Assembly (NCBI GenBank): GCA_002366835.1
Contig: DFBZ01000075.1
Location: forward strand, 1 to 44,086
Direction: 5' to 3'
Source of the DNA: Gammaproteobacteria bacterium UBA3067
Lineage (GTDB): Bacteria; Pseudomonadota; Gammaproteobacteria; Pseudomonadales; UBA3067
DNA: 44,086 nucleotides
The translations under genes were made by a program, and so were the position numbers. Below the pieces are notes generated by a model, which made no database searches, was not told where the DNA came from, and saw nothing but the letters and a program-made list of their open reading frames with translations. Below, in pieces: positions 1 to 7,700 of this stretch (position 1 is its first letter; each line of letters begins with the position of its first letter).

Positions 1-2
1 GC

Positions 3-152
3 ACCCACTGTTTTGCGGTGGAACGAGGGCACTCTGGGGCACGCCAAAGCATTATTAATGTTGAGATGGATAATCGTCGTTTATCAGACCTGACGATTCG
101 GGTTGGCGGGAAGGCGGTGTTGATGTCTGAGTCCAAGCTGATGCTTGCCTGA
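3..152 (+). CDS. C-terminal end of a PhzF-family isomerase-like protein (partial)
   Basis: Open frame running in from the window edge for 49 codons to TGA. The tail has a VER-G-SGARQ stretch, then IRVGGKAVLMSESKLML. This fits the end of PhzF/YddE-family proteins, where a 'QG-GRPS-I-V' strand is followed by 'VRVGG-AV-V-EG-L'. Those proteins are diaminopimelate-epimerase-fold isomerases of mostly unknown substrate. The catalytic N-terminal half is outside the window, so the assignment rests on the last strand pattern only. It converges on the small minus-strand gene 21 bp downstream. Confidence 0.5.
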   Translation, partial: THCFAVERGHSGARQSIINVEMDNRRLSDLTIRVGGKAVLMSESKLMLA

Positions 153-172
153 ACCCAGCAGCGCTCGCATCT

Positions 173-319
173 TTAGTCGCAACGCTCCGGGTCAACAAAG
201 TCACATACCTCGACCTGGGGTGTTTCGGGGAGGGGGTTTGCGGTCGTCGAGTGCTCGGCTGCTAAGGCTGTTCCGCTAAAGAAAGCGACAAGTAAAAAGG
301 TTTTAAATTGGTTCCGCAT
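173..319 (-). CDS. Small secreted peptide, 48 residues, unknown function
   Basis: The ATG at 319 is preceded by a GGAG ribosome site about 8 bases upstream, and the frame ends in TAA. Residues 1-20 form a clear Sec signal peptide: basic MRNQFK start, hydrophobic LLVAFF core, and an ALA-A cleavage site. The mature part is only about 28 residues, acidic, and carries two cysteines near its end (VCDF and RCD), which could pair. No known family is recognised. It lies downstream of the esterase gene on the same strand, with a MITE between them whose edge is 26 bp from this start codon. The signal peptide and ribosome site support a real gene; the function is open. Confidence 0.6.
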   Translation of the reverse strand: MRNQFKTFLLVAFFSGTALAAEHSTTANPLPETPQVEVCDFVDPERCD

Positions 320-345
320 ACGGTGTGCTCCAGGGTTGTTGTTAT

Positions 346-508
346 CCTAGAAGCCGCAGCTGGGTGCGAAAAAGATGTGCAAGATATTGCCGTACATAGG
401 AAATTTTTAAAATTCGTGCTCACCTTATTGGTGATGAGAACTTTTTAAAATTTTATAGGTGCGGCAAGAGCTTGTGCAGAATTTCGTACTCCAGTTGCGG
501 TTTCTAGG
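346..508 (-). repeat. Long-hairpin MITE, copy 1 (163 bp)
   Basis: The ends are CCTAGAAGCCGCAGCTGG and, reversed from the right edge, CCTAGAAACCGCAACTGG. The inverted similarity continues inward (GCGAAA, TGCA-AAG, TTGCCG, CCTAT or CATAGG, AAATTTT). Nearly the whole element is therefore one imperfect palindrome closed by CACCTTATTGGTG. It encodes no protein. A second copy lies at 30446-30630 in the opposite orientation on the plus strand. No clear target duplication is visible here (left flank GTTAT, right flank ATTGT), which suggests an older insertion. Confidence 0.8.
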
Positions 509-584
509 ATTGTCTTGAGGCACCACTCTAGAAGTTTATAAAAGTGCGGTCTGTTGGTCTGGTGAAACTGTGTGTAAGGTTTTG

Positions 585-1487
585 TTACGTCTCCCCGACT
601 TCTTTTTGTTTGCTGGGACTGCGTAAAAACATTTCCAACATCGCCTCATTTTGGTGTGGCCAGCTTAGGTGACTGCCGCCTTGTCCTTCGCAGTAGTGCG
701 TTTCTACGCCATTAGCGCAATCAGGGTATTCTATACAGCCAGGGGACGCGCTCGCTGTGCTTGTTTCGCTGCACTGATTACAGCTGGCCCACCAGCTTGC
801 TGTTTGTTTCCCAAACCCAGGGAAATGGGTGTCGCCGTCATTATGCATCACCATAACGGACAAAGGTTGTGGGCACGCATACTGTTTTAATTCTTCCCCT
901 GTAATACCCGCTGCGCTGGGCGCAATAGCGGTGGGGTGGAAGGGGCTGTCTTCCAGAAATGCCAAAGCCGAGCTAATGGTGCCGCCGTCGGAATGGCCTG
1001 TCAGAAAAACACGCTGCTCATCGACGCACCAGTCTTTCTTGATTTCGCTAGGGATGCTGCCAAATTCTTGTATTGCTGCGAGATTTAAACGCTTGCCGTC
1101 TACATAGGCCACAATCATTCCTGCTTGCGTCGCCTGTTTCGTTAAACCCGTGTATTTCTCCATCAAAGTGCCGCTGAGGCTGGGTGCAAATACCATCAAT
1201 AAAGGGTGGGCGTAGTGGGCATCGTAATTGTCGGGAGTTCTTAGGTGGTAGCGGAAGCCTTTCTTTGTTTTTAAGTTGTTTGTAACACCGGCCGCACCGG
1301 TTTTGTTGTCGGGGTCGCAGCTTTTTTCAAAATCGGGATAGGTGTAAGAGGCCAGTTGTAGCGCTTCTTGTGGGTAAGTGTGCTGCTTGTAAAGTACAAA
1401 GGCTGTTGCGGGTAAGCCAACGAGCACCAAAGCCATGAATGCGTAAATGGCATAGAGCATGAGTTTAGCGCGTTGTGTGATGTCCAT
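585..1487 (-). CDS. Membrane-anchored LpqC/PHB-depolymerase-type esterase
   Basis: A 300-residue alpha/beta hydrolase of the LpqC/polyhydroxybutyrate-depolymerase-like group (COG3509 type), which includes feruloyl and other extracytoplasmic esterases. Residues 10-32 form an uncleaved-looking N-terminal membrane helix, so the enzyme is probably held on the periplasmic face. The nucleophile is Ser166 in GHSDGG. The likely acid is Asp219 in HNDGDTHFPG and the likely base is His273 in GGSHLSWP. Several cysteines (57, 154, 205, 236, 239, 251, 257, 266) suggest disulfides. The ATG has a GAGGGG ribosome site 7 bases upstream. The substrate cannot be told from the sequence. It is transcribed towards the hairpin MITE and the small secreted peptide gene. 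Confidence 0.75.
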   Translation of the reverse strand: MDITQRAKLMLYAIYAFMALVLVGLPATAFVLYKQHTYPQEALQLASYTYPDFEKSCDPDNKTGAAGVTNNLKTKKGFRYHLRTPDNYDAHYAHPLLMVFAPSLSGTLMEKYTGLTKQATQAGMIVAYVDGKRLNLAAIQEFGSIPSEIKKDWCVDEQRVFLTGHSDGGTISSALAFLEDSPFHPTAIAPSAAGITGEELKQYACPQPLSVMVMHNDGDTHFPGFGKQTASWWASCNQCSETSTASASPGCIEYPDCANGVETHYCEGQGGSHLSWPHQNEAMLEMFLRSPSKQKEVGET

Positions 1488-1790
1488 TCAGCTGCCCCTC
1501 TGTAAGGCGTTATTATAATTGTCTATTTGCGTGCTTGCGTACGACAGGGCAATAAGATGAATGTGCTTCTATTGCAAATGCCTTCTATCCTATAAGAGAA
1601 CGGTGATTGTAATCTTGGCTAAGTCTTGTCGCAAATGTAGAAGCTGCCTATTAAGCACTATTTTACGTGCCGTTACACAAGGTACTACGAAGCCCTCATG
1701 AAAGTTGGCGCGTAAACACATAAACTCTAACTTGTGAAGGACTTTCCAAAGTGCGCGCAGCTGTATTTTTTGCAATAAACAGAGAGTTAT
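1488..1790. other. Divergent intergenic region, no gene seen
   Basis: This 303-bp spacer lies between the divergent esterase and giant surface-protein genes. It must hold both promoters. I see no convincing consensus promoter, hairpin or repeat in it. Its right end has an AGAG ribosome site just before the ATG at 1791. Confidence 0.5.
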
Positions 1791-4700
1791 ATGAATAACA
1801 GGGCATTAGGGGTTTTCAGGCAGCTATTTACTTCGCTGTACATCGTTTTATTTGGCTTGTTGCTGATGCTTTGCGGCCCGGTATCAGCGGCGACAGAGCT
1901 CGACTTTTCTTCTTCTCCGGTCATCACTCCTGCCTCTAACCCAGATACCCCGCAGTCGGCACTATGGACCAATGTCGGCCAGCTAAATGGCACCTCAATA
2001 GATGTTAAAGCCACAGCGCTAGGGAAAAAAAGTAATGTCACCATAAGCTCGGTTGAAGATAACGCCAAATTCGTACTTGGTGATTCTGATATGGATATCA
2101 CCGTCAGTTATGAGTTTTTCGACAGTGATACAGGCGCTCCTATCACCGTTATTCCAACGATTCTTTTTCAAGATATTGATACAGGCAATTGGGACAGGCC
2201 CTGCATACTGCTTTGTTCTAAAGAGTACCTAATAAAAGAAACAGTGACAGTGCCGCAGTCATCTGTTGCCAGTTATAGTTTTGCGGCGAACAGTACCTTG
2301 TCTGCCAGTACCAGTAGCGGTGAAATCAAGTTTGAGGCGACGAGTAATAACTCCTCTAGCGCGGCTACTGAAACGTCGGTGTCTGTGAGCTTTTACCCTG
2401 CCTCCTCTATCACCGTCACCTACGCCAATGGGTATAACGGTGGCCGTGGTTTCGTATTTGATGGCAATAGTGATTTCTCTTTGCCCAACCCTAACACCAC
2501 TGTTTTTGATAGCACCGCCCCAACGACCCCTACCGTTGCAACGCTCGTCAGTAGTAGCGCAACACCCACCTTAACAGGCACTGCAGAGGCCTTTACCACC
2601 GTTTCTATTGACGTGGAGGGAGGCAGTTATGAGGTGGTGGCTGATGCGTCGGGAAATTGGAGTATTAATACTGCTGATGACATAAACTTTGCCCCGAACC
2701 TTAATGGTGACAACGAGGTGGTGGTGGTCAGTACGGATGCCGCAGGTAACGCCGCAAGCGATAACACCAATAACGAATTAACGATTGATACCAGCTCACC
2801 CAGCTTGAGTGCGATTGAGCGGCTTTCTCCTTCAGCTGAATACACTAATTCAGACAGTCTGCTGTTTAAGCTGACTTTTAGTGAGCCAGTGAGCCAGCTT
2901 GACCTCACAGACTTTGTGCTGAGCGGTAGCCTTGCTGCAAGCGCGACCTTGCTTTCGGTGCAAAGTAGCGATAATCAGGTTTATGAAATGACAGTGGCTG
3001 TGCCCGCTGCCGGTGAGGGGAATGTTGGCCTTGAGCTTGCGTCAGGTAATAACATTATTGACCAGGTGAACAATACTCTCGACAGTACGGCTCCTTCTCC
3101 AAACGAAAGCTTTATTGTTGATAATTCCGCTCCTGTTGCGCCTGTTATTTCCAGCCCAATGGATTCTAGCCTCTCTATTGAAAACCAGATTGTTATCAGC
3201 GGCACAGCAGAAAGCGCTGCTACGCTCGCTGTTTATGATAACGGACTCGTTCTGTGTTCGGCCCTGGCTGATGCGGGGGGAGCTTGGTCATGTAGCAGCC
3301 CAGTTTTGAGCGATGGCGCTCACTCTTTAACGGCTATCGCGACCGATGCTGCGGGCAATAGCAGCACGCCCAGCACCAGTATTACCGTTCTGATTGATGC
3401 CAATGCGCCTGTAGCGCCCGCAATTACCAGCCCGACAGAAGGCGCTGCGGTGAGCTCCAGTTTTCCTCAATTTAGTGGTACAGCTGAGCTGAGTGTTTCA
3501 GTGGCTGTTTCCAGTGGTGCAACGACACTTTGTAGTGGGAATAGCGATGCATCGGGTAATTGGAGCTGTACAAGTACAGTGAGCCTGGGCGAGGGATCTG
3601 TCAGTGTTAGCGCCGCCGCAACGGATAGCTCCAATCGAACGGGGCCAAGCAGCGCTTTACGATCCTTTATTGTGAACGCGTTGCCTCCTTCCGCGCCGCT
3701 TATTTCGTCACCGATTGGTGGCAGTACTGTTGGCGACAACACGCCGCAAGTGAGCGGTACAACCACAGTGGGTTCGGTCAGCGTTTTTGCAGATGGCGTG
3801 AGTTATTGCAGTGTTGCCACCGATACGCTTGGAAACTGGAGCTGTAGCGGCAGCAGCTCTCTTGCCGATGGAGTTACCAACTTTACGGCAACAGTAACGG
3901 ATGCTTTGGGTGATACCAGCGCGGCAAGTAGTGTCGTGCTTGTTACCGTTGATACCGCGGCTCCCGCAGCGCCAAACATAAGCAGCCCGGCTGATGGCGC
4001 GGTATCAGCGCTCAGTCAGCTTTATGTGAGCGGCAGTGCCGAGGCAGATAGTGATGTGGATGTATACGACGCTAGCGCCTTACTGTGCAGTTCCAGCGCA
4101 GGTGCAGGCGGTAACTGGAGTTGTAGTAGCGGCGCAAGTCTTGCCCAGGGTGAACACGTTCTGACTGCCAGGGCGACGGATGCGGTGGGCAATGAAAGCG
4201 CCTCATCCGCAGCAGTAACGGTCAGCATTGATAGTCTTGCTCCTTCCGCACCGCTTATTTCTTTACCTGTGGACGGTGCGACGGTGGCATCATCCACTAG
4301 TCTTACCATTTCTGGAACGGCTGAAGTAGATAGCAGTGTGAGCGTGAGAGAAGGGGACAGCGAACTATGCAGTGCGCTTGCACAAAGTGACGGCAGCTGG
4401 ATCTGTACCTTCGATATGGGCACAGCCGAGGGTGAGCATGAGCTGTCTGTGAACGCGACAGATGCTGGCGGTAATATCAGCGCTGCAACCATTATTACAC
4501 TCATTCTCGATACGACTGCGCCGGATAAGCCCGTCATCTCTAGCCCATTGGATGGCAGTATTAGCAACAAGCAGCAACCGGTGTTTACCGGCACTGCCGA
4601 AGCGCAAAGTAGCGTGCGGCTTGAAACGTTGGCTAAAGAAGGTTGCGATGCCAGTGCCGACAGCTTAGGCAATTGGAGTTGTACTGTCTCTGCTGTATTG

Positions 4701-7700
4701 ACCGATGGTGATTACAGCTTTAGCGCCACAGCCACGGATGAAGTGGGAAATACAAGCGCTGTAAGTGTGAGCGTCGTTTTGAGCATTGATACCCAAAACC
4801 CAGCCGCCCCCATTATTACCAGCCCCGCAGATAATGCGCTGCTAGCTGATGCAAGCCCTGTAGTAAGCGGAACGGCAGAAGCGAATAGCGCGGTGAGTGT
4901 TTACGCTGGTGCAAATATAATCTGTAACACCACAGCCGATGGAAGTGGAAACTGGGTTTGTACAACGAGCGGTCTTGCTGATGCTGCTTACAGTTTGACA
5001 GCGACAAGCACTGACAGCGCTGGGAATATCAGTGCTGTTAGTGTTGCAGTGAGTTTGAGTATTGATACCACCCCCCCAGTTGCTCCGCTAATTAACAGCC
5101 CGGCAGCATCTGGAATTGTGACAAATAACACTCCCAGCATTAGCGGTAGCGCCGAAGGGAATAGTACGTTGACTGTGAGCGAAGCCGGTACCACCTTGTG
5201 CGACGCCATTGCCAATGGGGATGGCAACTGGAGCTGTGTTTCGGATCTCACCCTTGCCGAAGGTACACACCGCCTGAGCGCCGTAGCCAAAGACGCAGCG
5301 GGTAATAGTGGTATGGCCAGTGGCTTGCGTACTTTTATCGTAGATGCTTTTGCGCCAGCAGTGCCGGTAATTAGTAGCCCGCTTAATAACAGCTTATTGA
5401 GAGTGACCACTCCCACCATTAGTGGTAGCGGCGAAGCGGGCAGCACCGTCACCGTTACAGAGAGCTCCAATTTTTTATGTTCGGACGTCGTGGACGCAGG
5501 TGGCATCTGGTCTTGTAGCAGTGCGGCCTTAACAGATGACGCTAGCTATATCCTGGCAGCTACCGCAAAAGATAATTTTGACGGTGGTAAGGTGAGCGCC
5601 CCCAGTGCGCCGATAACCATTACCATTGATACCACTGCGCCGCCAGCCCCGGTCATTACCGCACCTTCTAATAATACTTTTTTAAATAGCACGCCGATTA
5701 GCTTTAGCGGAACCGGTACAACAACCGGTGATGAAGTGACTGTGTTTGAAGTGAGCACCCCCCTTTGTTCAGCGACGGTGGATGGGTCCAATAATTGGGC
5801 CTGTAGTGTTGTTGAAAGCCTTAGCGAAGGGGCCCATACGGTAACGGCCACGGCCACGGCGGTCGATGTAGCGACAAACATCAGTGCTGCCAGTAATCCA
5901 GTTTCTTTTACGGTGGACTTAACCCCCCCTTCTGCACCGGTCATCCAGTCTCCAAGTAGTGGAGCTGAAACGAATAATGTCCAGCCAGCATTCTCTGGTA
6001 GTGCCGAAGCAAACAGTTTAGTGAGCGTGAAAAATGGCGCGACGGAGCTGTGTAATAGTAGTGCAGATGGATCGGGCCAATGGGCTTGTAGCAGCAAACC
6101 GGTACTCAGCGAAGCCAGTCACTCTATTACGACAGAGGCGACGGATCAGACGGGTAATGTCAGTATCGCCAGCGTCGCAATCACTGTTGTTATCGACCTG
6201 ACGGCACCCCCAGTACCTAGTATCAGCAGCCCAGCAAATAGTAGCGTTACGGGTGATGCGACACCCCTTATTCAAGGCAGCGCAGAAATCGGTGGAAGTG
6301 TTGTAGTGGAAGCGGGGGGAATCCAACTTTGTAGCGCAGTGGCTTCGGCGACGGGTGAGTGGAGTTGCACAAGTAGCACTCTGATTGAAGGGGAGTACCT
6401 GCTCAGCGCCAAAGTCAGCGATAAAGCCGGCAATGAAAGCACCAGCAGTGCAGTAACAAGTTTTACTGTGGACTTAACTCCACCGGACGCGCCAAGTATT
6501 AGCAGCCCTGTTGATGGCGAACTATTAACGGATAATACGCCAAGCATTGAAGGTACTGCAGACTTAGAATCACAAATAGAAGTGTATTCCGGTGCAAGCT
6601 TATTGTGTCAAGCCAGCACCACTGCAGGTGGCACCTGGACTTGTGTCAGCGCCGAGCTTGCCGAGGGGAATCATAACCTTACAGCCATCGCAAAAGATGC
6701 GGTGGGGAATAGCAGTGAAGTGAGCACTGTTGTGGCCGTTTCTGTCGATGCCGGGCCTCCGCCTGCACCACAAATAACCAGCCCAAGCGCCGACTCTTTG
6801 CTTACTACCAATACGCCCACCTTTAGTGGTACGGCTGAAAATGGCAGTACCGTTGAGATAAAAGAAGGCGGCACAATACGCTGCTCGGCACTGACCAATG
6901 ATACTGGTAATTGGTCTTGTGTCAGTGCGGCTCTGGGTGAAGGCAGCCATAGCCTCAGTGCGGTGGCGACGGATATCGCGGGTAATGTCGGGCCAGCCAG
7001 CGCGGTTTTGGCTATAACCATTGACTCCAAAGCGCCGGATGCGCCGATTTTTTCATCCCCCGCCAATGACACAAGCTTTATTTTCAATGAGTTGGACATC
7101 ACGGGTGTTGCCGAAGCAGGCGCAGTCGTGCAGGTATTGGAATACGACAAGGTATCGGAAGACGACAAGAACCGCTGCGCCACCAGCCCGATCATTGCGG
7201 ATAGCTCAGGCAGCTGGACTTGCCGTACAACGGTCTTGGCAGAGGGCGATCACGTTCTCTATGCGACTGCCAAGGATGAAGCTGGCAATGTCAGCGTAAA
7301 GAGTGCGAGTTTGAACTTCCTTGTTGATACTGTCCTCCCCTCCGTACCAGTGATAAGCAGTCCTGCGCAAGGTGATACCTTGACAGAAGATCGCCCAACA
7401 CTAAGTGGTACGGCAGAAGCCAATATCAGTGTGGAGGTTTCCGAAGGGGGGAACCTGCTCTGCCAAGCCACCGCTAACGCATCAGGAGACTGGTCTTGTA
7501 CCACCTTAACTTTGGCCGAGGGTGCTCATTCACTGCTGGTGGAAGCCGTAGATCAAGCGGGAAACCGAAGCGCACTTAGCTTAGATGTCACCATTGATAC
7601 CTTGGTGCCCGCACCAGCGCAAATAACTTACCCCGCTGATGGCGCCTTGATTAGCGATACCACTCCCACCGTTAGCGGCAAGTCAGAAGTTGGCTCGGAA

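Noticed and set aside
4022..4672. Long minus-strand open frame opposite the Ig-like repeats
   Set aside because: Shadow of the repeated coding strand. Similar frames occur over each module, with no ribosome sites or recognisable domains.
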